Source: Christiangramia flava JLT2011 (GTDB lineage: Bacteria; Bacteroidota; Bacteroidia; Flavobacteriales; Flavobacteriaceae). Taken from it: a stretch of DNA of 64,000 bases. This document shows positions 55,937 through 64,000 of this stretch, piece after piece; position 1 is the first letter of the stretch; every line of letters starts with the position of its first letter. The DNA is taken from positions 2,566,001-2,630,000 of the forward strand of contig NZ_CP016359.1 in the NCBI RefSeq assembly GCF_001951155.1. Reading direction: 5' to 3'. Made by a program: the position numbers and the translations under genes. Below the pieces are notes generated by a model, which ran no database searches, had not been told where the DNA came from, and was given only the letters and a program-made list of their open reading frames with translations.

Positions 55937-58123
55937 ATGCCAACATTGAGATTTAAAGCAATAGGAGAAACCCTGAATCGCAAGCCGGTAATCATTGAAG
56001 AACCCGGAAGAAGATCGGAAATATTTTCTTCTAATGTGTTCAACGAAGGAGTGATGCGCCAGTTTCTAACGAAAGAAGCTTATGAAAATGTAATTGAAGC
56101 CATACGTACCGGAAAAAAAATAGATCGTAACGTAGCCGATCATATTTCCACCGGGATGAAAGAATGGGCTATTTCTAAAGGAGTTACCCATTATACGCAT
56201 TGGTTTCAGCCTCTAACCGGCGCAACTGCCGAAAAGCATGATTCATTCTTTGAACCTCTTGGTGAAGGAATGGCTGTGGAAAAATTTGGTGGTGGATCTT
56301 TAGTCCAGCAGGAACCGGATGCATCCAGTTTCCCGAACGGAGGGATCAGAAATACGTTTGAAGCTCGCGGGTATACCGCTTGGGATCCAACATCTCCAGC
56401 TTTCATCTGGGGAACCACGCTTTGTATCCCTACTATTTTTGTTTCTTATACCGGTGAAGCGCTCGATAATAAAACTCCGTTACTTCGAGCTTTGCAGGCA
56501 GTTGACCAGGCTGCAACCTCGGTTTGTAAATATTTTGACAAGAATGTGAAGAAAGTGAATGCTACTTTGGGATGGGAACAGGAATATTTCCTGATCGACT
56601 CAGCCCTTGTTGCTTCACGTCCTGATATTACCTTAACCGGAAGAACCCTTTTGGGACACTCACCGGCTAAAGGGCAGCAATTGGATGACCACTATTTTGG
56701 TTCCATTCCTTCCCGTGCGATCGCTTTCATGCGTGACCTGGAAATAGAATGTATGAAGCTGGGAATCCCGGTAAAGACAAGACATAACGAGGTAGCACCG
56801 AACCAGTTCGAGCTGGCTCCGATATTTGAAGAAGCCAACCTCGCCGTAGATCATAACTCCCTGATCATGGATGTGATGAAAAAGGTTGGAGAACGGCACC
56901 ATCTTGCTGTGCTGATGCATGAGAAACCTTTCGCAGGGATCAACGGTTCCGGAAAACATAATAACTGGTCTCTAGCAACTGATACTGGAGTAAATCTTTT
57001 ATCTCCGGGTTCCACACCAATGAAGAACCTTCAGTTTTTGACTTTTTTCATCAATACCATCAAAGCGGTGTATGATTATGAAGAATTGTTGAGAGCTTCT
57101 ATTGCCAGCGCATCCAACGACCACCGTTTAGGGGCGAACGAAGCACCGCCGGCGATCATTTCGGTATTCATTGGTTCACAGCTTACCCAGGTTCTGGATG
57201 AACTGGAAAAAGTGACCGACGGAAAATTATCTCCACAGGAAAAGACCGATCTTAAACTAAACGTGGTAGGAAAGATTCCTGAAATTCTTTTGGATAATAC
57301 AGATCGTAACCGTACTTCTCCATTTGCCTTTACCGGTAATAAGTTTGAATTTAGAGCGGTAGGATCTTTTGCCAACTGTGCCGGTGCGATGACCGTATTG
57401 AACAGTATCGTGGCCAAGCAGCTTCGCGAATTCAAAAAAGAAGTCGATAAGCTTGTAAAGGATAAGAAAATGAAGAAAGACGATGCGATCTTCAATGTAC
57501 TTCGTGAGTATATCAAGAAGTCGAAAAAAATCCGTTTTGAAGGTGATGGTTATGGAGAAGCCTGGGAAAAAGAAGCCGTAAAACGCGGTTTGAGCAATAA
57601 TAAAACCACTCCGGAAGCCCTGAAAGCTCAGGTTAGCAAAAAAACCATTGATCTTTTCAAAGAACTTGAGGTAATGAACAAGACAGAGGTCGAAGCTCGT
57701 CACGAGATCGAACTCGAAGAATATACCATGAGAATCCAGATTGAAGGACGAGTACTTGGAGACATTGCCAGAAATCATGTAATTCCTACCGCGATCAAGT
57801 ATCAGAATATCCTGATCAAGAACGTGCGCGGTTTAAAAGAGATCTACGGGGAGGACTTCGCGAGACACGCGAAAGAGCAGCTGGAGATCATCGAGAGTAT
57901 TTCAGCACATATCGCCACGATCAATTCCCAGGTGAATGCGATGATTGAAGCCAGAAAGGTTGCAAATAAAATGGAAGATGCCGAGGAAAAAGCATTCGCA
58001 TACTGCAATGATGTGAAATCGTATTTTGATGAAATACGCTACCACTGCGATAAATTAGAGCTGTTGGTAGACGATGAGCTTTGGCCATTGACCAAATACA
58101 GAGAATTACTATTTACGAAATAA
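55937..58123 (+). CDS. glnN: Glutamine synthetase type III
   Basis: A 728-residue GSIII enzyme, the normal length for this family, forming dodecamers in known cases. Motifs are HYTHWFQPLTGATAEKHDSF, FGGGSLVQQEPDASSFPNGG, DPTSPAFIWG, WEQEYFLID (metal), HNEVAPNQFELAPIFEEAN, GKHNNWSLATDTGVNLL and GANEAPPAIISVF, all hallmarks of GlnN. The C-terminal third is helical. It makes glutamine from ammonia and glutamate and is often the main nitrogen-regulated GS in Bacteroidota. A strong terminator follows 20 bp after the stop. Confidence 0.97.
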   Translation: MPTLRFKAIGETLNRKPVIIEEPGRRSEIFSSNVFNEGVMRQFLTKEAYENVIEAIRTGKKIDRNVADHISTGMKEWAISKGVTHYTHWFQPLTGATAEKHDSFFEPLGEGMAVEKFGGGSLVQQEPDASSFPNGGIRNTFEARGYTAWDPTSPAFIWGTTLCIPTIFVSYTGEALDNKTPLLRALQAVDQAATSVCKYFDKNVKKVNATLGWEQEYFLIDSALVASRPDITLTGRTLLGHSPAKGQQLDDHYFGSIPSRAIAFMRDLEIECMKLGIPVKTRHNEVAPNQFELAPIFEEANLAVDHNSLIMDVMKKVGERHHLAVLMHEKPFAGINGSGKHNNWSLATDTGVNLLSPGSTPMKNLQFLTFFINTIKAVYDYEELLRASIASASNDHRLGANEAPPAIISVFIGSQLTQVLDELEKVTDGKLSPQEKTDLKLNVVGKIPEILLDNTDRNRTSPFAFTGNKFEFRAVGSFANCAGAMTVLNSIVAKQLREFKKEVDKLVKDKKMKKDDAIFNVLREYIKKSKKIRFEGDGYGEAWEKEAVKRGLSNNKTTPEALKAQVSKKTIDLFKELEVMNKTEVEARHEIELEEYTMRIQIEGRVLGDIARNHVIPTAIKYQNILIKNVRGLKEIYGEDFARHAKEQLEIIESISAHIATINSQVNAMIEARKVANKMEDAEEKAFAYCNDVKSYFDEIRYHCDKLELLVDDELWPLTKYRELLFTK

Positions 58124-58143
58124 TAATTCTTCTGAACTGAATG

Positions 58144-58177
58144 AAGCCGCGCTGTTTACAGCGCGGCTTTTATTTTT
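58144..58177 (+). terminator. Intrinsic terminator after GSIII
   Basis: AAGCCGCGCTG (58144-58154) and CAGCGCGGCTT (58159-58169) form a perfect 11-bp GC-rich stem with a TTTA loop followed by TTATTTTT. It cleanly ends the glnN transcript. Confidence 0.92.
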
Positions 58178-58189
58178 CCCAAAATTCAA

Positions 58190-58220
58190 TTCTTTAAACA
58201 TTTTAAACTGGTTATCTTTG
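58190..58220 (+). promoter_or_regulatory. Candidate purM promoter
   Basis: TATCTTTG (58213-58220) is a perfect -7 element; 19 bp upstream TTCT (58190-58193) is a weak -33. The predicted start near 58227 leaves about 13 nt before the ATG at 58240, typical for this phylum. Confidence 0.5.
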
Positions 58221-58239
58221 AACCTGAAATTTTCCTTCC

Positions 58240-59418
58240 ATGAGCAAAGAAGTTAGTAAACGATATGCCGGCCGCGGAGTTTCTGCCGGAAAAGAAGACG
58301 TTCACAACGCTATCAAGAATGTAGATAAAGGGCTTTTTCCGAAGGCCTTCTGTAAGATCATTCCAGACCAGTTAACAGGAAGCGAGGAGCATTGCCTCAT
58401 AATGCATGCTGATGGTGCAGGGACTAAAAGTTCACTGGCTTATATGTACTGGAAAGAAACCGGCGATCTTTCAGTCTGGAAAGGTATTGCTCAGGATGCG
58501 CTGATTATGAACATAGATGACCTACTTTGTGTTGGGGCCACCAATAATATTCTGCTTTCGTCAACAATCGGAAGAAATAAGAATCTGATTCCTGGCGAAG
58601 TGATTTCGGCTATTATTAATGGAACCGAAGAACTGCTGGCCGATCTAAAAGAGTTTGGGGTCGAGATCCATTCTACAGGCGGAGAAACGGCAGATGTAGG
58701 AGACCTTGTGCGCACGATCATTGTGGATTCTACGGTGACAGCGCGTATGCGCAGGGATGAGGTGATCGATAATGCTAATATCAAGCCTGGAAATGTGATC
58801 GTAGGCCTTGCGTCGTTCGGGCAGGCTTCTTATGAAAAGGAATATAACGGCGGAATGGGCAGTAACGGACTTACTTCCGCACGTCACGATGTTTTTTCAA
58901 AGATTTTAGCTGAAAAATATCCGGAAAGTTTCGACAGTTCCATTCCTGAAGAATTGATTTATTCCGGAACTAAAAAGCTTACAGATTCGGTTGAAGGTAG
59001 TCCTATTAATGCAGGTAAACTGGTGCTTTCTCCAACAAGAACATACGCCCCGATCATCAAGAAGGTTCTTTCTGAAATTGGAAAGGATCAGATTAATGGG
59101 ATGGTGCATTGTAGCGGAGGTGCACAAACCAAAATTCTCCATTTTATCGAGCAGCATCATATTATCAAAGATGATCTTTTCGAAACCCCACCCTTGTTTC
59201 GTCTAATTCAGTCGGAAAGTAAAACCGACTGGAAAGAGATGTATCAGGTCTTCAATATGGGGCACCGAATGGAACTGTATGTAGATCCTTCAGTTGCAGA
59301 AGAGATCATCGAAATTTCCAGATCTTTTAACGTAGATGCCAAGATTATTGGGAGAGTGGAAGCCAATAAAACCAAAAAACTGACTATTCAAAGCTCCCAC
59401 GGAAAGTTTGAATATTAG
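58240..59418 (+). CDS. purM: Phosphoribosylformylglycinamidine cyclo-ligase (AIR synthase) PurM
   Basis: A 392-residue enzyme of the PurM fold that closes the imidazole ring of AIR in purine synthesis using ATP. Features are RYAGRGVSAGKEDVHNAIKN near the start, LIMHADGAGTKSSLAYMYW, DALIMNIDDLLCVGATN, FGVEIHSTGGETADVGDLVR, NVIVGLASFGQASYE and GMVHCSGGAQTKILHFI. It is slightly longer than the E. coli form (345), as is usual in Bacteroidota, where the enzyme forms its own subgroup. It has its own promoter after the glnN terminator. Confidence 0.93.
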   Translation: MSKEVSKRYAGRGVSAGKEDVHNAIKNVDKGLFPKAFCKIIPDQLTGSEEHCLIMHADGAGTKSSLAYMYWKETGDLSVWKGIAQDALIMNIDDLLCVGATNNILLSSTIGRNKNLIPGEVISAIINGTEELLADLKEFGVEIHSTGGETADVGDLVRTIIVDSTVTARMRRDEVIDNANIKPGNVIVGLASFGQASYEKEYNGGMGSNGLTSARHDVFSKILAEKYPESFDSSIPEELIYSGTKKLTDSVEGSPINAGKLVLSPTRTYAPIIKKVLSEIGKDQINGMVHCSGGAQTKILHFIEQHHIIKDDLFETPPLFRLIQSESKTDWKEMYQVFNMGHRMELYVDPSVAEEIIEISRSFNVDAKIIGRVEANKTKKLTIQSSHGKFEY

Positions 59419-59478
59419 CATAATCTTACAATTTTCCAATTCGAATTAGCGTAACTTTAAAAGCCTAATCATCTCTGT

Positions 59479-60153
59479 ATGGAACGCTGGTTCAAAGTTT
59501 TAGTGCCGGTTGTCCTCCTGGTCAATCTCCTTGCGATCTATATGTTCGGGGAACCTGCTGGCAGGTGGTTCCGCTTTGGAAGCATGCTGCTGTTTTTCCT
59601 AATTTATGTCTTCCGCTATTTTTCTAATCCACACCTCTTCGCGATTTTTTTTCTTTTCCTGGTCTGCGATTATATGCTGATCAATTACGAAAACGACAGT
59701 TATAAACTGCTCACTTTCGTCACCCGCTTATTCGCGTATGTGCTCATTATCTTATTGATCTGGCCCTCTTTGCGGAAGCTAAAGGTCAATTTATTTACCG
59801 GAGCAGTCGCTGGCTTTGCTCTGCTTCTGAACATTTATCTTATTAGCCTCATGGGAAAATCTACTCCTGAAAATGCCCGTGCAGACTATTTTTATCCGAT
59901 ATTTTATGCTTTTGGGATTTCCTTGCTGGCCTTGGTTGCGGTCGCTATTTCCTATCATAATCGCTATGGCACGCCCGCTTCATTTTACCTGGTGGTCTCT
60001 AGTTTTGGCCTCATCCTATCAGATGTGTTTTTTTACATCGCTTTTTATCTTGGTTTTGATGTCTTCTATTACCTGGATCGGGTGGCAAATATTCTCGCTA
60101 TTTCATTTTTAGTAGCATTTGCCGGTGCCCGGAAAGAAATTCAACTCGAATAA
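59479..60153 (+). CDS. Multi-pass membrane protein, paralogue 1
   Basis: A 224-residue inner-membrane protein with about seven or eight hydrophobic helices and almost no loops. I do not firmly recognise the family. Conserved spots shared with the gene at 60379 are FLLVCDYMLINYENDSYKLL versus LLVLSDILLFYYEYPLVNML, TFVTRLFAYVLIIL versus TFLSRTVAYSLLIL, and a late SDVFFYIAFYLGFDVFYYLDR versus ADVSSFIGYYLEFDAFYVPDR (compare in parts). The size and an Asp in helix 3 recall the YhhN/lysoplasmalogenase group, but this is uncertain. It lies 60 bp after purM. An AATTCGAATT palindrome lies at 59438-59447. Confidence 0.72.
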   Translation: MERWFKVLVPVVLLVNLLAIYMFGEPAGRWFRFGSMLLFFLIYVFRYFSNPHLFAIFFLFLVCDYMLINYENDSYKLLTFVTRLFAYVLIILLIWPSLRKLKVNLFTGAVAGFALLLNIYLISLMGKSTPENARADYFYPIFYAFGISLLALVAVAISYHNRYGTPASFYLVVSSFGLILSDVFFYIAFYLGFDVFYYLDRVANILAISFLVAFAGARKEIQLE

Positions 60154-60219
60154 CTTATTACAGATATCTATAAATAATTAAAAATTAAGCAGATAGCATT
60201 CTGAAAGGAAAGTTTTTTC

Positions 60220-60250
60220 TTGCAAAATCAAATTTTGATTCCTATTTTTG
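60220..60250 (+). promoter_or_regulatory. Promoter with palindrome in its spacer
   Basis: TTGC (60220-60223) and TATTTTTG (60243-60250) are 19 bp apart. The palindrome AATCAAA-T-TTTGATT (60226-60240) fills the spacer, an ideal place for a repressor. The start near 60257 gives the second membrane-protein gene a leader of about 120 nt. Confidence 0.6.
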
Positions 60251-60260
60251 GGAGGATTTT

Positions 60261-60284
60261 TGAAATATGTCGCCTGAAATATGT
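60261..60284. repeat. Direct repeat TGAAATATGT in leader
   Basis: TGAAATATGT occurs at 60261-60270 and 60275-60284, 14 bp apart start to start, just after the expected transcription start. The rest of this 225-bp gap (60154-60378) holds no gene and no terminator hairpin that I can see. Confidence 0.4.
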
Positions 60285-60378
60285 ACTTCACCGGAGAACC
60301 CCCTTGCTCCGTAAGCTCAAAAATCAGTAACCCCTACTGAAATTTATCGTAAGTAATAACAACCAACCTTCAATCAGG

Positions 60379-61077
60379 ATGTTACAAAAAATTACGCTAT
60401 CTGTAGTGGTAGCCTTATTATTGATCTTTAATTGCTTCGTGATCCTCAAAATGGATCAGGAGTACAGCAGGGGAGCCAGGCTCGCCTCAACTTCTGTAAT
60501 TTTTTTCCTATTGCTTTGGCAGAATTCATATAGCAAGAAAATGGTTTCGGCATTTTTACTGTTAGTACTGTCAGACATCTTATTGTTTTACTATGAATAT
60601 CCGCTGGTAAACATGCTAACCTTTCTTTCCAGAACTGTGGCATACAGCCTGCTGATTCTTGCTGTAGTCCCGGAATTACGGAATTTGCGCACCAATCTTT
60701 TTCAGAAGCTCGTCTTTGTTTTTGTGCTCGTGCTCAATGGAAGCATGCTGGTGGTCTTAATGGATATGGTGCCTGATAAATTCCTGTATACGGGACTCGA
60801 TTACCTTTTTTACGCGTACGGGTCAGTGATGATCGGGATGGTCATCGCTGCGGTGAGTTACAGTAATCGTTACGCCAATAAAATCTCTTTCTATTATACC
60901 GGGGCGCTGTTATGCCTGGTTTTTGCCGATGTGAGCTCTTTTATTGGTTATTACCTAGAATTTGATGCTTTCTATGTTCCAGATCGCATTTTCTACCTGC
61001 TCGGTATCGCCGGTCTGGTGCGTTTTGCTTCCTTCAGCCGCAGCCATAAAGCGGTTCCGCAATTGGAGAGTCTCTGA
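60379..61077 (+). CDS. Multi-pass membrane protein, paralogue 2
   Basis: A 232-residue inner-membrane protein with about eight hydrophobic helices, the tandem paralogue of the gene at 59479, aligning over its whole length (see that entry). Shared features are the acidic residue in helix 3 (VLSDILLFYYE), an Arg after it (TFLSRTVAYS), a central loop with YAYGSVMIGMVIAAVSYSN opposite YAFGISLLALVAVAISYHN, and a late Asp before FYLGF/YYLEF. Function is unknown, with YhhN-like folds a loose possibility. Unlike paralogue 1 it has a clear promoter with a palindrome in the spacer, so the two copies may be controlled differently. Confidence 0.72.
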   Translation: MLQKITLSVVVALLLIFNCFVILKMDQEYSRGARLASTSVIFFLLLWQNSYSKKMVSAFLLLVLSDILLFYYEYPLVNMLTFLSRTVAYSLLILAVVPELRNLRTNLFQKLVFVFVLVLNGSMLVVLMDMVPDKFLYTGLDYLFYAYGSVMIGMVIAAVSYSNRYANKISFYYTGALLCLVFADVSSFIGYYLEFDAFYVPDRIFYLLGIAGLVRFASFSRSHKAVPQLESL

Positions 61078-61141
61078 AAAAGCTTTCTCTAATTTCTGAA
61101 GAATTATCGTAAATTTGCTATCGAAATTTGAGGAACAATCT

Positions 61142-62218
61142 ATGTTAGAGAAACTGAATATCGTAAAGCAGCGGTTTGATGAGGTGAACGATTTGATCAT
61201 ACAGCCGGATGTAATTGCCGATCAGAAGCGATATATCGAATTAAATAAAGAATACAAAGACCTGAAGGCGCTCATGGACGAGCGCGAAAAATACGTAGCA
61301 CTTACCCAGAACATTTCCGAAGCAGAAGAGATCATTCAAGACGGGAGCGATGCTGAAATGACCGAAATGGCCAAAATGCAACTCGAAGAGGCGAAAGAGC
61401 AACTTCCCGAACTGGAAGAGAAGATCAGGATGATGCTGATCCCGAAAGATCCGGAAGACGCCAAGAACGTGGTGATGGAAATTCGTGCCGGTACCGGTGG
61501 GGATGAAGCCAGTATTTTCGCGGGAGACCTGTACCGAATGTATACGAAATATGTGGAAAGCAAAGGCTGGAAGCATAATATTGTGGATTTTAGCGAAGGT
61601 ACCAGTGGCGGGTTTAAAGAAATGATTTTTGAAGTTTCTGGTGAAGAAGTCTACGGAACCATGAAATTTGAAGCCGGTGTACACCGTGTGCAGCGTGTTC
61701 CTCAAACTGAAACCCAGGGACGAGTGCATACTTCCGCAGCAACGGTAATGGTACTTCCAGAAGCCGAAGAATTTGATGTGGAGATCGACCCGAAAGATGT
61801 GCGAATTGATTATTTCTGTTCTTCGGGACCAGGAGGACAGTCGGTAAACACCACGTATTCCGCAGTTCGACTAACACACGAGCCAACCGGACTGGTTGCG
61901 CAGTGCCAGGACCAGAAATCACAGCACAAGAACAAAGAAAAGGCCTTCCGGGTACTTCGTAGCCGTTTATATGAAATGGAACTGGCGAAGAAACAGGAAG
62001 CCGATGCGGCCAAGAGAAATTCCATGGTTTCCAGCGGGGACCGTAGTGCGAAGATCCGAACCTACAACTACCCGCAGGGGCGTGTGACCGATCACCGTAT
62101 CAACCTGACGCTTTACGACCTTTCCAACATCATCAATGGTGATGTTCAGAAGATTATCGACGAATTGCAATTAGCGGAAAATACGGAAAAACTGAAAGAA
62201 AATTCAGATATTCTATAA
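61142..62218 (+). CDS. prfA: Peptide chain release factor 1
   Basis: A 358-residue class I release factor that ends translation at UAA and UAG. It has the hydrolysis motif GGQ in [20 protein letters not shown], followed by [17 protein letters not shown], and the central domain [20 protein letters not shown] typical of RF1, with an RF1-like recognition region around [12 protein letters not shown]. The ATG at 61142 starts at [15 protein letters not shown], the conserved N-terminus; an upstream TTG at 61115 overlaps a TAAATTTG -7 element (61110-61117). It is followed 12 bp later by pyrF, probably in the same transcript. Confidence 0.97.
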   Translation: MLEKLNIVKQRFDEVNDLIIQPDVIADQKRYIELNKEYKDLKALMDEREKYVALTQNISEAEEIIQDGSDAEMTEMAKMQLEEAKEQLPELEEKIRMMLIPKDPEDAKNVVMEIRAGTGGDEASIFAGDLYRMYTKYVESKGWKHNIVDFSEGTSGGFKEMIFEVSGEEVYGTMKFEAGVHRVQRVPQTETQGRVHTSAATVMVLPEAEEFDVEIDPKDVRIDYFCSSGPGGQSVNTTYSAVRLTHEPTGLVAQCQDQKSQHKNKEKAFRVLRSRLYEMELAKKQEADAAKRNSMVSSGDRSAKIRTYNYPQGRVTDHRINLTLYDLSNIINGDVQKIIDELQLAENTEKLKENSDIL

Positions 62219-62230
62219 ACCATTTAATTT

Positions 62231-63055
62231 ATGACAGCAGCCGAGCTGACCGAACAGATCTTTAAGAAAAAGTCTTTTTTATGTGTGGGATTGGATACCG
62301 ATCTGGAAAAGATCCCAACGTATTTGCTTTCCGAAAAAGATCCTGTCTTCAGCTTTAATAAGGCGATCATAGATGCGACGCACCAGTATTGTGTGGCGTA
62401 CAAACCTAATTTGGCTTTTTACGAGGCGATAGGGGTAGACGGTTTCAAAGCTTTGAAAAAGACCATCGAATACCTGCATTCTGAGTATCCTGAAATTTAT
62501 ACCATCGCAGATGCCAAGCGCGGTGATATAGGCAACACTTCCCGGATGTATGCCAAGGCGTACCTGGAAGACCTTGGATTCGATTCTATTACCGTAGCCC
62601 CTTATATGGGCAGGGATTCAGTAGAGCCTTTCCTGGAGTTTACCAATAAACATACGATTCTTCTGGCACTGACTTCCAATCAAGGGGCTTTTGATTTCCA
62701 AACGAAAAACCTCGAAAACGAAGAGCTTTATAAAGAAGTGATCAAGACTTCACTCACTTACAAGAATGCAGAAAACCTGATGTATGTGGTTGGAGCAACC
62801 AAGGCCGAATTTCTTCAGGAGATTCGGAAGATCGTTCCGGAGAGCTTTTTACTGGTACCTGGCGTGGGAGCACAGGGCGGAAGCCTGGAGGAGGTTTGTC
62901 AATACGGAATAACAAAAAATGTAGGGCTACTTGTAAACTCTTCCAGAAAAATCATTTACGCATCAGATTCTTCAAATTTTGCTGAAATTGCTGCCGCTCG
63001 TGCCGAATCCTTGCAGGTACAAATGGCAGATGAGCTCACAAAACTGTCATCCTGA
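62231..63055 (+). CDS. pyrF: Orotidine 5'-phosphate decarboxylase
   Basis: A 274-residue enzyme of the longer PyrF group that makes UMP from OMP. It has FLCVGLDTDLEKIP, VAYKPNLAFYEAIG, the catalytic K-D-x-x-x-x-x-D type motif TIADAKRGDIGNTS, VAPYMGRDSVEPFL, MYVVGATKAEFLQEIRKIV, VPGVGAQGG and NVGLLVNSSRKIIYAS. The length is normal for this subtype. Its stop codon overlaps the next start (TGATG), coupling it with the binding-protein-like gene. Confidence 0.96.
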   Translation: MTAAELTEQIFKKKSFLCVGLDTDLEKIPTYLLSEKDPVFSFNKAIIDATHQYCVAYKPNLAFYEAIGVDGFKALKKTIEYLHSEYPEIYTIADAKRGDIGNTSRMYAKAYLEDLGFDSITVAPYMGRDSVEPFLEFTNKHTILLALTSNQGAFDFQTKNLENEELYKEVIKTSLTYKNAENLMYVVGATKAEFLQEIRKIVPESFLLVPGVGAQGGSLEEVCQYGITKNVGLLVNSSRKIIYASDSSNFAEIAAARAESLQVQMADELTKLSS

Positions 63056-63828
63056 TGCTTTTCCGGGATCATATTGGCCGGGAATTTCAGCTTGAACATA
63101 TACCCCAACGAATCATTTCCTTGGTGCCCAGCCAGACCGAGCTTCTCTGCGACCTCGGGCTTGAATCTTCTCTCGTGGGAATCACTCGCTTTTGTGTGCA
63201 TCCCGCACATCTTCGGAAGGGAAAGCAGCGCGTGGGTGGAACCAAAAGAATAAGTCTAAAGAAGGTGAAAGAACTCCAGCCAGATATTATACTTTGTAAT
63301 AAGGAGGAAAATACGCCTGAAATGGTCGCGGAATTGGAGCAGATTGCCCCGGTTCATGTGAGTGATATTTCCGGTATTCCAGAAACTTTGCAGCTTATTC
63401 GCGATTATGGGAAAATCTTTAATGTGGTTTCTGAGGCTCAGAACCTGATCCGGAAATTATCCAGGGAATTACAGGAATTTGAAAATTTTGTAGCAGATCG
63501 ACCATACAAGCAGGTACTTTATTTCATTTGGAAAGAGCCCTACATGGTGGCTGGGAATGATACGTTTATCAATAAAATGCTCCAGCTGAATCACCTGGAA
63601 AATGTGGTGGGGCAAAATCGCTACCCGGAATTAAGTTTAGCTGAAATAGAGCAAATGGATCCAGAACTGATGTTACTTTCTTCAGAACCTTATCCTTTTA
63701 CTGAAAAAGACATGGAGGAATTTGAAAGATTTTCGGGAAAGGTCGTGGTGGTAGATGGGGAAGCTTTCAGTTGGTATGGATCAAGATTATTAAAAAGTCT
63801 CGATTATTTTAAAGAGTTGAAGCTCTAA
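63055..63828 (+). CDS. BtuF/FepB-like metal-chelate binding-fold protein without signal peptide
   Basis: A 257-residue protein with the helical-backbone metal receptor fold of class III substrate-binding proteins. Motifs are QRIISLVPSQTELLCDLGL, VGITRFCVHPAHLR, VGGTKRISLKKVKELQPDII, YFIWKEPYMVAGNDTFINKM and QNRYPELSLAEIEQMDPELM. It has no signal peptide or lipobox; the Met at 63055, set by the TGATG overlap with pyrF, leads straight into the first strand. Known homologues of this form occur in many Flavobacteriia beside pyrF or alone. Its ligand may be cobalamin or a haem-like compound, and its place in the cytoplasm is unexplained. It ends 4 bp inside the convergent partial gene. Confidence 0.85.
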   Translation: MLFRDHIGREFQLEHIPQRIISLVPSQTELLCDLGLESSLVGITRFCVHPAHLRKGKQRVGGTKRISLKKVKELQPDIILCNKEENTPEMVAELEQIAPVHVSDISGIPETLQLIRDYGKIFNVVSEAQNLIRKLSRELQEFENFVADRPYKQVLYFIWKEPYMVAGNDTFINKMLQLNHLENVVGQNRYPELSLAEIEQMDPELMLLSSEPYPFTEKDMEEFERFSGKVVVVDGEAFSWYGSRLLKSLDYFKELKL

Positions 63829-64000
63829 TTATCAATAAATTCACAGTTCATTCTGCGAAGTTCAGCCAGGATTTTTCGCGCACGATCATTTAATTGGTCA
63901 CTTCGTTCTTTATCGATTAATGCCAATTTATAAGACCGCTGCATTAATTGCGAGTATTTATCGCATAGGCGTTCTTCTTTCGTTTTGCTTTCAAAAATTC
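63825..64000 (-). CDS. Lacal_2735-like small protein, N-terminus cut by window edge
   Basis: Open on the - strand from the right edge to a TAG stop at 63825-63827, giving 57 residues. The sequence, with KEERLCDKYSQLMQRSYKLA, IDKERSDQLNDRARKIL and AELRRMNCEFIDN, is a short highly charged coiled-coil-like protein. It matches the pattern of the Lacal_2735 family of Bacteroidota (about 55-60 residues, K-E-x-L-x-x-K-Y-x-x-L-M then S-D-x-x-x-x-A-x-x-I), so only a few residues are missing beyond the edge. Function is unknown. The tail overlaps the convergent gene by 4 bp. Confidence 0.75.
   Translation of the reverse strand, partial: IFESKTKEERLCDKYSQLMQRSYKLALIDKERSDQLNDRARKILAELRRMNCEFIDN

Noticed and set aside
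59438..59447. AATTCGAATT palindrome upstream of the first membrane-protein paralogue as an operator
   Set aside because: A 10-bp AT-rich palindrome without a clear promoter around it is easily due to chance.
1..64000. tRNA, rRNA, CRISPR arrays, insertion sequences or prophage
   Set aside because: I found no sequence resembling these in a reading of both strands; all repeats found are short and lie in regulatory gaps.

Overview
The window is a chromosomal segment from a member of the Bacteroidota, most likely Flavobacteriaceae. Supporting signs are a type IX secretion (T9SS type A) C-terminal signal, promoters of the TTTG-N19-TAnnTTTG type with few Shine-Dalgarno sites, a GSII plus GSIII glutamine synthetase pair, a LytTR response regulator, a BlaI/BlaR1 pair with TonB-plug-like repeats, DUF2461 and Lacal_2735-like proteins, and moderate GC. 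I saw no rRNA, tRNA, insertion sequence, phage gene or CRISPR array. No gene-free stretch exceeds about 230 bp. The genus cannot be fixed from the sequence. || Region 1 (1-17921) is an arabinan/L-arabinose utilisation locus, all on the + strand. A partial GH51, a GH127/146, two GH43s (one an endo-arabinanase type), a lipoprotein GH127 and a complete GH51 break arabinan and arabino-oligosaccharides down to L-arabinose. A palindrome and promoter then precede araB-araD-araA, a lipoprotein aldose 1-epimerase, a sodium:sugar symporter, a transaldolase and a GH27. Together these cover cleavage, mutarotation, uptake, conversion to D-xylulose-5-P and entry to the pentose phosphate pathway. The SusC/D transporter and regulator are presumably upstream of the window. 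|| Region 2 (17935-46552) looks like an exopolysaccharide (EPS) locus built together with a phosphorelay. Surface and envelope parts are a TPR/beta-barrel outer-membrane protein, a Wzx/MATE-like flippase, a GT4, a membrane-anchored GH5-like enzyme, an Ig-like exported protein, a very large GT-C-like membrane protein, a DUF4114 T9SS cargo protein, a HEAT-repeat membrane protein and a processive GT2 synthase. Control parts are a soluble five-PAS hybrid kinase with two receivers, two Hpt proteins (one fused to a degenerate receiver), a lone receiver, a LytTR regulator broken by one in-frame stop, a STAS protein and, most unusually, a receiver domain fused to a Dpm1/Alg5-like glycosyltransferase. 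ManC beside that fusion suggests a GDP-mannose to lipid-P-sugar to GT-C route under phosphorelay control. An aldo/keto reductase and GH2 pair (34008-37744) lies inside the locus. || Region 3 (46642-64000) is mostly core and housekeeping: a hypothetical protein, DUF2461, apt, a 51-aa protein, blaR1-blaI with a palindromic operator, a carboxypeptidase-regulatory-domain protein, a Ca2+/Na+ antiporter, an MFS transporter, divergent GSII and GSIII genes with shared ACCCCTRA repeats, purM, two paralogous membrane proteins, prfA, pyrF, a periplasmic-binding-type protein without signal peptide, and a partial Lacal_2735-like gene at the right edge.
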